Part shown: positions 36,655 to 44,640 of the stretch, piece by piece
Layout of the letters: each line of letters begins with the position of its first letter
How positions within the stretch are numbered: position 1 is the stretch's first letter
NCBI RefSeq assembly: GCF_009604375.1
Contig: NZ_WEGH01000002.1
Coordinates: forward strand, 1,698,073-1,762,072
DNA length: 64,000 nucleotides
Source: Actinomadura macrotermitis
GTDB taxonomy: Bacteria > Actinomycetota > Actinomycetes > Streptosporangiales > Streptosporangiaceae
Direction of reading: 5' to 3'
The notes under the pieces: model-generated
What the model was told of the DNA's origin: nothing
What the model saw: only the letters and a program-made list of their open reading frames with translations
Databases searched by the model: none
Program-made: the position numbers and the translations under genes

Positions 36655-36660
36655 GATAAT
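36655..36660 (+). promoter_or_regulatory. -10 element GATAAT before the ArgA-like gene
   Basis: GATAAT lies 11 nt before GTG 36672 and 20 nt before ATG 36681. Transcription would begin near 36667, giving a very short leader. No clear -35 is spaced at 16-18 nt. Confidence 0.45.
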
Positions 36661-36680
36661 GTCGACTGTTTGTGGAAGTC

Positions 36681-37184
36681 ATGATCAGGCGTGCCCGTAC
36701 CGCCGACGTCCAGGAGATCCGCCGGCTGGTCGACCTGTACTCCGGGCCGGGGCGGCGCATGCTGAAGAAGACCACGGTGACCCTGTACGAGGACGTCCAG
36801 GAGTTCTGGGTGGCCGAGGACCTCCAGGCGGGCGAGATCGTGGGCTGCGGGGCGCTGCACGTGATGTGGGAGGACCTGGCCGAGGTCCGCTCGGTCGCGG
36901 TCGGCCCCGGGCACGGGGGGCGGGGCATCGGGCACCGGATCGTCACCCGGCTGCTGGAGACCGCCCGCGAGCTGGGGGTGCGGCGGGTCTTCTGCCTCAC
37001 CTTCCAGGTGGACTTCTTCGCCCGGCATGGCTTCCAGCCGATTTTGGGCACTCCGGTGTCGCACGAGGTCTATGAGGAACTTCTGCGCTCTTACGACGAT
37101 GGCGTGGCGGAGTTCCTGGACCTCGACCGGGTCAAGCCGAATACGTTGGGAAACACGCGCATGTTGCTTCGCCTGGAGGACTGA
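36681..37184 (+). CDS. argA: Amino-acid (glutamate) N-acetyltransferase, ArgA/Rv2747 type
   Basis: A single GNAT domain of 167 aa. It is very close in sequence to the short mycobacterial ArgA (Rv2747): RRARTADVQEIRRLVD, VQEFWVAED, GCGALHVMWEDLAEVRSVAV, the acetyl-CoA loop PGHGGRGIGHRIV, VDFFARHGF and the C-terminal VAEFLDLDRVKPNTLGNTRMLL. The reaction would be acetyl-CoA plus L-glutamate (or glutamine) to N-acetylglutamate, starting arginine synthesis. Either ATG 36681 or GTG 36672 could start it. The RDD gene begins 3 nt after its stop. Confidence 0.85.
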   Translation: MIRRARTADVQEIRRLVDLYSGPGRRMLKKTTVTLYEDVQEFWVAEDLQAGEIVGCGALHVMWEDLAEVRSVAVGPGHGGRGIGHRIVTRLLETARELGVRRVFCLTFQVDFFARHGFQPILGTPVSHEVYEELLRSYDDGVAEFLDLDRVKPNTLGNTRMLLRLED

Positions 37185-37187
37185 CCG

Positions 37188-38033
37188 ATGAGCGAATCCC
37201 CTCAACGCGGCGGGCAGTACCCCCCTCCGCAGGGCGGCGGGACGTACGGGCCCCCGCCCCCTTACCAGGGTCCCCAGTGGCAGCAACCGCAGCAGCCGCA
37301 ACAACAGCAGCAGCAGTGGCAGCAGCCCCAACAGCAGCAGCAATGGCAGGAGCCTCAGCAGCAGCAGTGGCAGACCAGCACCTATGAGAACGAGGGTGGC
37401 GGCGGCTACGACCCCACCCTGGCCACCGGCGACCTGGTGACGGCGACGATCCTGCGGCGCGCGGGCGCGCGCATCATCGACAACGGGCTCGTCGCGGTGT
37501 TCGGGTTCGCGCTGATCCTGCCGTTCACCATCGGCATCTTCGGTCTTGAGACCTCCGGCTCCAAGGCCAGCTCCGAGGGCGCCGTCTGGAACTGGCCCAT
37601 CATCATCACCATGTTCGCGGTGCTGGCCGTCCTGCCGTTCGTCTACGAGGCGGTCCAGCTGTCCATGTGGGGGCGCACGCTCGGCAAGCGCTTCCTGCAC
37701 GTCGGCGTCGTCCAGCGCGACCCGCTGGGCGAGTCGGTGACGACGGCGCAGGCGGTGTTCCGCGCCGCGGTGAACAACATCGGCTACCAGATCGGCGTCT
37801 TCTTCTTCCTCATCCTCGCCGTGAAGGTGTGGGAGTACGCCGCCTACGGGATGCTGCTCGCCTGGGCGGGCGGCCTGATGGCCTACCTGTGGGCGATCTG
37901 GGACGAGCCGTGGCACCAGGCGCTGCACGACCGGTTCGCCGGCACCATCGTCATCGACGAGCGCGAGTACGCCGACGGCGGCTACTCCGACGGTGACCAG
38001 ACCCAGGTCGGCTACTCCGAGTACGAGGGGTAG
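37188..38033 (+). CDS. RDD-family membrane protein with glutamine-rich N terminus
   Basis: 281 aa. Residues 1-65 are almost entirely Gln, Pro, Trp and Gly (runs such as PQQPQQQQQQWQQPQ), coded by imperfect CAG/CAA repeats. The RDD domain follows, with RRAGARIIDN (the R and D of the name), three to four TM helices and LHDRFAGTIVID at the end of the fold. RDD proteins are thought to act in membrane transport or osmotic response, but the function is not established. The acidic tail (YADGGYSDGDQTQ) is cytosolic. It is followed after 8 nt by a second RDD gene. Confidence 0.88.
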   Translation: MSESPQRGGQYPPPQGGGTYGPPPPYQGPQWQQPQQPQQQQQQWQQPQQQQQWQEPQQQQWQTSTYENEGGGGYDPTLATGDLVTATILRRAGARIIDNGLVAVFGFALILPFTIGIFGLETSGSKASSEGAVWNWPIIITMFAVLAVLPFVYEAVQLSMWGRTLGKRFLHVGVVQRDPLGESVTTAQAVFRAAVNNIGYQIGVFFFLILAVKVWEYAAYGMLLAWAGGLMAYLWAIWDEPWHQALHDRFAGTIVIDEREYADGGYSDGDQTQVGYSEYEG

Positions 38034-38041
38034 GCGCGCGG

Positions 38042-38635
38042 ATGGCGGCGGGGCAGGAGGCGCACCCGCACGCGCCGGACGAACACGAGGAACACGACGA
38101 CCTCGGCGAACACGACGAACACGACGAACACGACGAACACGCGCCGGACGGGCCCGGGAGCGCCGGGCCCGTCCTGGCCGACCCCGGGCAGCGCCTGGTC
38201 GCCCGGATCATCGACACGCTCGTGGTGGGCCTGCCGGTCCTGATGGTGCTGCGCGAGACCGTCCCGCACCGCACCCTGGAGGTCCTCGCCCCGCCGCTGG
38301 TGGCCGGTCTCCTGCTGGTCTACGAGGCGCTCCAGCTCGCCCTGTGGGGCCGTACGCCCGGCAAGCGGCTCACCGGCATCCGCGTCGTGCGCGAGTCCGG
38401 CGGCGGCCCGCTGGGGGCCGGGCGGGCGCTGCTGCGTACGGCGGTGTACACGCTGCCGGTCGCGGTCCGGCCCGTCCCGGTGCCCCTCCTCACGGCGGCG
38501 GCCGGGTTCTTCTGGGTGGTGAACGTCGCGTTCATCTACGAGGGGACGCGCGGGGCCGTCCCGGACGGCCGCCGCCAGGCGCTGCACGACCGGTTCGCCG
38601 GGACGGTGGTCGTGAAGGCCGGCCCGGCGGCCTGA
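38042..38635 (+). CDS. RDD-family membrane protein with Glu-His-Asp repeats
   Basis: 197 aa. A short His/Glu/Asp-rich N terminus contains tandem EHD units (from GAACACGAC repeats near 38083-38145) that could bind divalent metals. The RDD domain has QRLVARIIDTLVVG, WGRTPGKRLTGIRVV and ALHDRFAGTVVVK. It is a paralogue of the preceding gene, with a shorter fold and a different low-complexity head. ATG 38042 follows the upstream stop by 8 nt. The function is unknown. Confidence 0.85.
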   Translation: MAAGQEAHPHAPDEHEEHDDLGEHDEHDEHDEHAPDGPGSAGPVLADPGQRLVARIIDTLVVGLPVLMVLRETVPHRTLEVLAPPLVAGLLLVYEALQLALWGRTPGKRLTGIRVVRESGGGPLGAGRALLRTAVYTLPVAVRPVPVPLLTAAAGFFWVVNVAFIYEGTRGAVPDGRRQALHDRFAGTVVVKAGPAA

Positions 38636-39528
38636 AGACGCGCGGCGGGGCGGCGCGGAGACCGGCGCCGGCCCGCCCGCCCGGACGTGAAATCGAACAC
38701 TCCCCGGCCGCGGGATGATCACTGAAATCCCTTCCCGGCGGCCGATGCGGCCGAAAGCCGGAACGGCTGTGCGCCGTCCCCTCCCCGAATAAGAGCCCCC
38801 TGCCTAACCCGCCTGTGGCACCGGCTCCACGCCCCCGCAAGCGGAACTGGCCGCGATGCCGGAGCGCAACTGGGCGCCCGCCCGCGGACGGCTCGCAGGG
38901 ACATCCCCGGGCCCGTACGCGCGCGCTCCGGCGCGCCGGTAAATAGGGTGGGCGGGACACTGAACGCCGGTTGTCCCATCAGATCTGTCCGATCGCCGGA
39001 CGGGGCGCCGTCGCGGGAAGTCCGCTGCGGCAGGGCGGGTAAGGAAAATTGACCCGAGTGCTCTGTGGTGCCGATGGCGCCGGGCGCGCGGCGGGCTTGA
39101 GCGCCCGATCGCCGGCGTCCTGCCGGGACGGCGCCAGTAACTGCCATCATTGCGGACTTATCTGGCTAATAGGGGTGAGGGCCGGTCGCCGCGCGGGCCG
39201 GGGGAAAGGATTTCCGTCCGGGCGCCGCGAGGCGGCACCCGTTCACATCCCCGGCGTCCGGGCCGGTCGCGGGCGGTCCGCCGCTTTCGCCCCGCCGGCC
39301 GTGCGGTTAGTCCCGTTACGTCAGGGTTAATCGGAGGCTGCGGGGGTGGGTGTTGCCGCCCGGCTTAACCCCGGACCAGGGAAATGGGCGGTAGCAGACC
39401 ACCGCCGGCCCGAAAGACGGCGGGGTGGAAACCGGCCCCAATGCCCGGCCGTCGGACCTGGTCAGCGGACCGTCCGGCCGGCCCGGGCGGCCGGAAAACG
39501 CCGGGATCGCGCCCCCGCACGGACAATT

Positions 39529-39566
39529 CCCGCGCCGCCGGGGCCCCGGCCGGGCCCCGGCGCGGG
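39529..39566 (+). terminator. GC hairpin upstream of lsr2 promoter
   Basis: CCCGCGCC-GCC-GGGGCCC (39529-39546) pairs with GGGCCCCGGCGCGGG (39552-39566) with a 3-nt bulge. It lies about 60 nt before the lsr2 -35 box, so it could end a transcript coming from the gene-poor region. Confidence 0.45.
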
Positions 39567-39627
39567 ATTCGACAAGCCCGATTACCCCCCGTTACCAGGG
39601 GCAAGATGACAACATCGCGCGTCTGAA

Positions 39628-39655
39628 TTGTCATCGGCGTGGATCGCGGTATATC
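39628..39655 (+). promoter_or_regulatory. lsr2 promoter
   Basis: TTGTCA (39628-39633) and TATATC (39650-39655) are separated by 16 nt. Transcription would start near 39662, leaving a leader of about 40 nt with GAAAGG as ribosome-binding site. Confidence 0.55.
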
Positions 39656-39700
39656 TTTGGCAACCGAATGCAGTTTTGATCCAGCGAAAGGTCTGGCCTC

Positions 39701-40021
39701 ATGGCACAGAAGGTCCAGGTGCTTCTCGTCGACGACCTCGACGGTGGCGAGGCGGACGAGACCGTAGCGTTCTCGATCGACGGCGCCTCCTACGAGATCG
39801 ACCTCAGCGCCGCCAACGCAAAGAAGCTGCGGGATTCACTGCAGCCGTTCGTGGAGAAGTCGCGTAAGGCGGGCACCGCCAAGCGGCGCCGCACGCGCAC
39901 CGGCTCCAACCGCGAGCGCAGTGCGGAGATCCGCGCCTGGGCGAAGGCCCGCGGCATCAAGGTCAATGAGCGCGGCCGTATCCCGCAGAATGTGATCGAG
40001 CAGTACGAGGCGGCCAACTGA
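39701..40021 (+). CDS. lsr2: Nucleoid-associated protein Lsr2
   Basis: 106 aa. Actinobacterial H-NS analogue that coats and bridges A/T-rich DNA, often silencing acquired genes. The N-terminal dimerisation domain (MAQKVQVLLVDDLDGGEADETVAFSIDG) is conserved. The C-terminal DNA-binding domain begins after a basic linker (KRRRTRTGS) and contains the AT-hook-like RGR in VNERGRIPQNVIEQYEAA. The length is standard. It lies directly upstream of clpC, as in Streptomyces, with its own promoter and terminator. Confidence 0.96.
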   Translation: MAQKVQVLLVDDLDGGEADETVAFSIDGASYEIDLSAANAKKLRDSLQPFVEKSRKAGTAKRRRTRTGSNRERSAEIRAWAKARGIKVNERGRIPQNVIEQYEAAN

Positions 40022-40053
40022 CGCCGCCTCCAGGCGGCCTGGCCCGTCCGCTG

Positions 40054-40083
40054 CGGCCCGTCTCCGGGGGAGGAGGCGGGCCG
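40054..40083 (+). terminator. lsr2 terminator hairpin
   Basis: CGGCCCGTCTCC (40054-40065) pairs with GGAGGCGGGCCG (40072-40083) with one T-G wobble and a 6-nt loop. It abuts the first ClgR-like box of the clpC promoter region. Confidence 0.7.
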
Positions 40084-40085
40084 TT

Positions 40086-40216
40086 CGCTTATGGCGTAGC
40101 GAATCGTGGGTTCGCGCTCGCGGGGCACGGTAGACAGGTACGCATTCGGCAATCGGGGGGCCGGGCGGCCGCCGATCGCGGGCGACCTGCGAAAAGCCCC
40201 CCGTTCGCTTGCGGCG
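40086..40216 (+). promoter_or_regulatory. Two ClgR-like operators upstream of clpC
   Basis: CGCTTATGGCG (40086-40096) fits the actinobacterial ClgR core CGCY-NAN-RGCG exactly and is embedded in the inverted repeat TTCGCT-N8-AGCGAA (40084-40103). CGCTTGCGGCG (40206-40216) differs at the central A and lies exactly 120 bp further on; it is framed by CCGTTCGCT (40201-40209) and AGCGAACGG (40235-40243). ClgR is a known activator of clp genes in actinobacteria. The second box is near the position of an activator site for a promoter at about 40324. Confidence 0.65.
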
Positions 40217-40323
40217 TAGCGGGAACATGACGCGAGCGAACGGTAGTTGGATGAGACTGAACAGCGCTTAGCTGGGGAACGTCTCCTGGTGGGAGTGCAC
40301 CGGGCGGCCTCCTCGGGGCGGGC

Positions 40324-40335
40324 TAGGTTTGATAG
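40324..40335 (+). promoter_or_regulatory. clpC -10 element
   Basis: TAGGTT (40324-40329) lies 6 nt before an in-frame GTG at 40336. A transcript starting there would have a 72-nt leader to the usual clpC ATG, or be leaderless for a longer ClpC form. Confidence 0.45.
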
Positions 40336-40407
40336 GTGCCAGCACCTGCGGAAGGACAGGTCCGGACGTTCCGGACCCTGCCCAACCGCTCTGTGAGGAG
40401 CGACGAG

Positions 40408-42921
40408 ATGTTCGAAAGGTTCACCGACCGCGCGCGGCGGGTTGTCGTTCTGGCTCAGGAAGAGGCCAGGATGCTCAACCACAACTACATCGGCACCGAG
40501 CACATCCTCCTGGGTCTGATCCACGAGGGTGAGGGTGTCGCTGCCAAGGCATTGGAGAGCCTGGGGATCAGCCTCGAGGCGGTGCGCCAGCAGGTCGAGG
40601 AGATCATCGGCCAGGGCCAGCAGGCGCCGTCGGGGCACATCCCGTTCACTCCCCGTGCCAAGAAGGTGCTGGAGCTGTCGCTGCGCGAGGCGCTGCAGCT
40701 CGGCCACAACTACATCGGCACCGAGCACATCCTGCTGGGCCTGATCCGCGAGGGCGAGGGCGTGGCCGCCCAGGTCCTGGTGAAGCTCGGCGCGGACCTG
40801 AACCGGGTCCGTCAGCAGGTCATCCAGTTGCTGCACGGCTACCAGGGCAAGGAGCCCGCCGCCTCCGGCGGCCCCTCCGAGGCGACCCCCTCGACCTCCC
40901 TTGTGCTGGACCAGTTCGGCCGCAACCTGACGCAGGCCGCCCGCGAGGGCAAGCTCGACCCGGTCATCGGCCGGGACAAGGAGATCGAGCGGGTCATGCA
41001 GGTGCTCTCGCGCCGCACCAAGAACAACCCGGTGCTGGTGGGCGAGCCCGGCGTCGGCAAGACCGCCGTGGTGGAGGGCCTGTCCCAGAAGATCGTCAAG
41101 GGCGAGGTGCCCGAGACGCTGAAGGACAAGCAGCTCTACACCCTGGACCTCGGCGCACTGGTCGCCGGGTCGCGCTACCGCGGTGACTTCGAGGAGCGCC
41201 TGAAGAAGGTGCTGAAGGAGATCCGCACCCGCGGCGACATCATCTTGTTCATCGACGAGCTGCACACGCTCGTCGGGGCGGGCGCCGCCGAGGGCGCGAT
41301 CGACGCCGCCAGCATCCTGAAGCCGATGCTGGCCCGCGGCGAGCTGCAGACGATCGGCGCGACCACGCTCGACGAGTACCGCAAGCACCTGGAGAAGGAC
41401 GCCGCGCTGGAGCGCCGCTTCCAGCCGATCCAGGTCGCCGAGCCGTCGCTGCCGCACACCATCGAGATCCTCAAGGGCCTGCGCGACCGCTACGAGGCGC
41501 ACCACCGCGTGTCGATCACCGACAGCGCGCTGGTCGCCGCCGCGCAGCTGGCCGACCGCTACATCAGCGACCGGTTCCTGCCCGACAAGGCGATCGACCT
41601 CATCGACGAGGCCGGGTCGCGGATGCGCATCCGCCGGATGACCGCGCCGCCGGACCTGCGCGAGTACGACGAGAAGATCGCCGACGTGCGGCGCGAGAAG
41701 GAGAGCGCGATCGACGCGCAGGACTTCGAGAAGGCCGCCGCGCTGCGCGACTCCGAGAAGCAGCTGCTCGGCCAGAAGGCGCAGCGGGAGAAGGAGTGGA
41801 AGGCCGGCGACATGGACGTCGTCGCCGAGGTGACCGAGGAGCTCATCGCCGAGGTCCTGGCCACCGCCACCGGCATCCCGGTCTTCAAGCTGACCGAGGA
41901 GGAGTCCACCCGGCTGCTGCGCATGGAGGACGAGCTCCACAAGCGCGTCATCGGCCAGGAGGACGCCATCCGGGCGCTCTCGCAGTCGATCCGGCGTACC
42001 CGCGCCGGCCTGAAGGACCCCAAGCGTCCCGGCGGCTCGTTCATCTTCGCCGGCCCGTCCGGCGTCGGTAAGACCGAGCTGTCCAAGACCCTGGCGGAGT
42101 TCCTGTTCGGCGACGAGGACGCGCTGATCCAGCTCGACATGTCCGAGTTCATGGAGAAGCACACCGTCTCGCGGCTGTTCGGCTCCCCGCCCGGCTACGT
42201 CGGGTACGAGGAGGGCGGCCAGCTCACCGAGAAGGTGCGCCGCAAGCCGTTCTCGGTCGTGCTGTTCGACGAGATCGAGAAGGCCCACCCCGACATCTTC
42301 AACTCGCTGCTGCAGATCCTGGAGGACGGTCGCCTGACCGACGCCCAGGGCCGGGTCGTGGACTTCAAGAACACCGTCATCATCATGACCACCAACCTCG
42401 GCACCCGGGACATCTCCAAGGGCGTCGGGATGGGCTTCCAGCGGCAGAACGACGAGCAGGGCTCCTACGACCGGATGAAGGCCAAGGTCGGCGAGGAGCT
42501 GAAGCAGCACTTCCGCCCCGAGTTCCTGAACCGTGTCGACGACACCGTGGTCTTCCACCAGCTCACCCCGAAGGAGATCATCCAGATCGTGGATCTGATG
42601 ATCGCCCGCGTGGACGAGCGGCTGAAGGACCGCGACATGGGCATCGAGCTCAAGCAGGAGGCCAAGGACCTGCTCGCCGAGCGGGGCTACGACCCGGTGC
42701 TCGGCGCCCGGCCGCTGCGCCGCACGATCCAGCGGGAGATCGAGGACAACCTGTCCGAGAAGATCCTGTACAACGAGCTGAAGTCCGGCCAGATCGTCAT
42801 CGTCGGCGTCGAGGGCTCGGGCGAGGAGGCCAAGTTCACCTTCAAGGGTGTGCCGAAGCCGTCCACCGTCCCCGACACCCCGCCGCCGGTCGAGGGCGCG
42901 GTCAACTTCAACAAGGAGTGA
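40408..42921 (+). CDS. clpC: ATP-dependent Clp protease ATP-binding subunit ClpC
   Basis: 837 aa. Hexameric AAA+ unfoldase feeding ClpP. The N domain has two Clp-N repeats (NHNYIGTEHILLGLI and GHNYIGTEHILLGLI). D1 has Walker A GEPGVGKTAV; the middle domain carries a UVR-like ARREK...EKAAALRDSEKQL coiled coil; D2 has Walker A GPSGVGKTE and a C-terminal ClpP-binding loop region (VGMGFQR). It probably degrades regulators and damaged proteins. ATG 40408 follows GTGAGGAG and gives the usual MFERFTDRARR start. The frame stays open up to GTG 40336, an optional 24-residue extension. Confidence 0.96.
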   Translation: MFERFTDRARRVVVLAQEEARMLNHNYIGTEHILLGLIHEGEGVAAKALESLGISLEAVRQQVEEIIGQGQQAPSGHIPFTPRAKKVLELSLREALQLGHNYIGTEHILLGLIREGEGVAAQVLVKLGADLNRVRQQVIQLLHGYQGKEPAASGGPSEATPSTSLVLDQFGRNLTQAAREGKLDPVIGRDKEIERVMQVLSRRTKNNPVLVGEPGVGKTAVVEGLSQKIVKGEVPETLKDKQLYTLDLGALVAGSRYRGDFEERLKKVLKEIRTRGDIILFIDELHTLVGAGAAEGAIDAASILKPMLARGELQTIGATTLDEYRKHLEKDAALERRFQPIQVAEPSLPHTIEILKGLRDRYEAHHRVSITDSALVAAAQLADRYISDRFLPDKAIDLIDEAGSRMRIRRMTAPPDLREYDEKIADVRREKESAIDAQDFEKAAALRDSEKQLLGQKAQREKEWKAGDMDVVAEVTEELIAEVLATATGIPVFKLTEEESTRLLRMEDELHKRVIGQEDAIRALSQSIRRTRAGLKDPKRPGGSFIFAGPSGVGKTELSKTLAEFLFGDEDALIQLDMSEFMEKHTVSRLFGSPPGYVGYEEGGQLTEKVRRKPFSVVLFDEIEKAHPDIFNSLLQILEDGRLTDAQGRVVDFKNTVIIMTTNLGTRDISKGVGMGFQRQNDEQGSYDRMKAKVGEELKQHFRPEFLNRVDDTVVFHQLTPKEIIQIVDLMIARVDERLKDRDMGIELKQEAKDLLAERGYDPVLGARPLRRTIQREIEDNLSEKILYNELKSGQIVIVGVEGSGEEAKFTFKGVPKPSTVPDTPPPVEGAVNFNKE

Positions 42922-42995
42922 CCGTGGCGCCCGCCTTCGTGGTGGGCGAGGATCGCAACAACAAAGAGTGACCCGCTAGCCACTGAGGCGCTGAG

Positions 42996-43027
42996 AGGCC
43001 CGCACCGATCCGTTCGGTGCGGGCCTT
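42996..43027 (+). terminator. clpC terminator
   Basis: AGGCCCGCACCGA (42996-43008) pairs perfectly with 43014-43026 around TCCGT, ending in TTT. It is a typical intrinsic terminator 75 nt after the clpC stop. Confidence 0.85.
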
Positions 43028-43252
43028 TCGCATGCCCGCAGGGCAGTGGGATGCACGCGGGGCCGCCGGGGTTCGCGGGACGGGCCGGGATTTCCGGGCC
43101 TCAGGGCACCTCTTTTTCGCGGGACGGCGGCCCCATGAGCCTGGGACGACGGGACTGGCAGCGTCTCTGGTGGCGCCGCGCAGGGGGCCCGCCCGTTGGG
43201 AGTCCGGGCGGCACGTCCACCCCTGCGCGGCGCCGCCGACGAGGGGAGAGAC

Positions 43253-44464
43253 ATGGCTCGATCGTTCAAGGGGTGGTCCGCCGCCGTGGCGGCCGGCGCG
43301 GTGGCCGCGTCGCTGGCCCCGGGCGCCGCGCTGGCCGATCCGGCGGCCACGGCGACGGCGAAGGTGTCGCTGAAGCTGGTCGCGGACAAGCTGAACGGGC
43401 CGCGCGGCATCACGGTGCTGAAGGACGGCACCGTGCTGGTCGCCGAGTCCGGTTACGGCGGCTCAGGGCCCTGCGTGGGGGCCGGCGAGGCGCGGCAGTG
43501 CTTCGGGCTGAGCGGCTCGGTCTACCGGGTGAAGGGGAGCAGGAAGGGTCGGGTGGCGACGCGGTTGCCGTCGCTCGGCGAGGCCGGTCCGGTCGACGTC
43601 GCGGTGGACGGCAAGGACCTGGTCGTGCTCAGCGGGTTCGGTGGCAGCACCGCCGACCGCAAGCGGTTCGGCAAGGCCGCGGCGCGGCTCGGCACCCTCT
43701 ACCGGGTGCGCAACGGCAAGATCAGGGGTGGCGCGGTCGGGGACGCGGTCGATCACGAGACCCGGCTGGACCCCGACTGGATCCTGCCGCGCGAGCCGGG
43801 CGGCGAGCCGAGCGTGAACGGCAACCCGTGGCGGTTCGTGCCGGTCCGCGACCACGGCGCGCTGATCGCCGACGCGGGCGGCAACGACGTGGTGGGGGCC
43901 CGCGCCGGGCACACCACCACGCAGGCGGTGTTCCCCTACAGCGGCGGCCAGGTGCCGAAGCAGGCGAAGGCGGCGGCCGCGTCGGCGCAGGCCCGCCGGG
44001 TGCTGCGCGCGGTCGCGGGCCCGGCCGGCCTGAAGGCGGGCGAGGCCGGGAACGTGCAGTCGGTGCCGTCGGGCATCGTCAAGGGCCCGGACGGCGCGTA
44101 CTACGTGAGCGAGCTGGCCGGGTTCGTGCCGGGCGCGTCGCGCATCTGGAAGATCCGGCCCGGCTACAGGCCGCAGCTGGTCGTGTCGGGCCTGTCGACG
44201 ATCATCGACATCGCCTTCGACGCCAAGGGGCGGCTGCTCGCGCTGCAGATGATGAAGGGCGCGCCGCCGCAGGGGCCGGACGACCCGCCGCCGCCGGGCG
44301 CGCTGATCCGGATCGACCTGAAGACCAAGAAGCAGACCGAGCTGGCGAGCCAGGGGCTGATGATGCCGACCGGGCTCGGCACTGGCCCGCACGGTGAGAT
44401 CTATGTGTCCAACCTCGGCATGGGCAAGGGCGCGGGGCAGCTGCTGCGGGTCCTGGGAGCCTGA
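43253..44464 (+). CDS. Secreted ScyD/ScyE-family beta-propeller protein
   Basis: 403 aa. Signal peptide of about 28 residues (MARSFKGWSAAVAAGAVAA...ALA-DP), then NHL/SMP-30-like propeller repeats: LNGPRGITVLKDGTVLVAES, AGPVDVAVDGKDLVVLSGF, VPSGIVKGPDGAYYVSELAG, STIIDIAFDAKGRLLALQM and MPTGLGTGPHGEIYVSNLG. ScyD and ScyE are propellers of the cyanobacterial scytonemin cluster; actinobacterial members have no known function. This one lies 176 nt upstream of the ebo-type operon but is separated from it by a small hairpin. ATG 43253 follows GAGGGGAGAG. It acts outside the membrane. Confidence 0.82.
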   Translation: MARSFKGWSAAVAAGAVAASLAPGAALADPAATATAKVSLKLVADKLNGPRGITVLKDGTVLVAESGYGGSGPCVGAGEARQCFGLSGSVYRVKGSRKGRVATRLPSLGEAGPVDVAVDGKDLVVLSGFGGSTADRKRFGKAAARLGTLYRVRNGKIRGGAVGDAVDHETRLDPDWILPREPGGEPSVNGNPWRFVPVRDHGALIADAGGNDVVGARAGHTTTQAVFPYSGGQVPKQAKAAAASAQARRVLRAVAGPAGLKAGEAGNVQSVPSGIVKGPDGAYYVSELAGFVPGASRIWKIRPGYRPQLVVSGLSTIIDIAFDAKGRLLALQMMKGAPPQGPDDPPPPGALIRIDLKTKKQTELASQGLMMPTGLGTGPHGEIYVSNLGMGKGAGQLLRVLGA

Positions 44465-44465
44465 T

Positions 44466-44498
44466 CCCCCTCGTCCAGGGGGTTGGCCGTTAACGGCC
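44466..44498 (+). promoter_or_regulatory. Hairpin and palindrome between ScyE-like gene and ebo operon
   Basis: CCCCCT/AGGGGG (44466-44482, 5-nt loop) may terminate the propeller gene. The perfect palindrome GGCCGTTAACGGCC (44485-44498) next to it is operator-like. An A/T-containing stretch at 44525-44555 (GGTTAGAACC, GTGATTACGCT) may hold the operon promoter. Confidence 0.45.
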
Positions 44499-44640
44499 GA
44501 AGACGTCCGGGCCCGGTGAAGCCGGGTTAGAACCGGACGCGTGATTACGCTCGGTGGTCCTGCCGCTACCTGGCGGGACCGCCGGGCACGGACGGCCGGG
44601 GCCCGGTGGTCCCGGCCCCGGGTGCACGGGGGAGTGATCG

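Larger units (their letters stand above)
38636..39700. other. 1.06-kb gene-poor region upstream of lsr2
   Basis: No open frame here has a convincing start, ribosome-binding site or family resemblance; the longest (38719-39150, minus) is Arg/Ala low complexity. A/T-richer spots include GGTAAATAGGGT (about 38938-38949), ACTTATCTGGCTAATAGG (about 39156-39173) and TAATCGG near 39328, any of which might be a promoter. A strong hairpin (39529-39566) and the lsr2 promoter close the region. It may encode an undetected RNA; the sequence alone does not show this. Confidence 0.5.

Noticed and set aside
36491..36671. ydaO-type c-di-AMP riboswitch before the NlpC/P60 gene
   Set aside because: Such riboswitches precede many actinobacterial wall hydrolase genes and disA is in this window, but the 181 nt here show none of the conserved core and are too short.
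38719..39150. 143-codon minus-strand frame in the gap upstream of lsr2
   Set aside because: Atypical composition, no start signal, no recognisable family.
39340..39450. Riboswitch-like stretch with several small hairpins in the lsr2 upstream gap
   Set aside because: Superficially resembles a structured leader, but it matches no riboswitch consensus I know and lies upstream of the probable lsr2 promoter.
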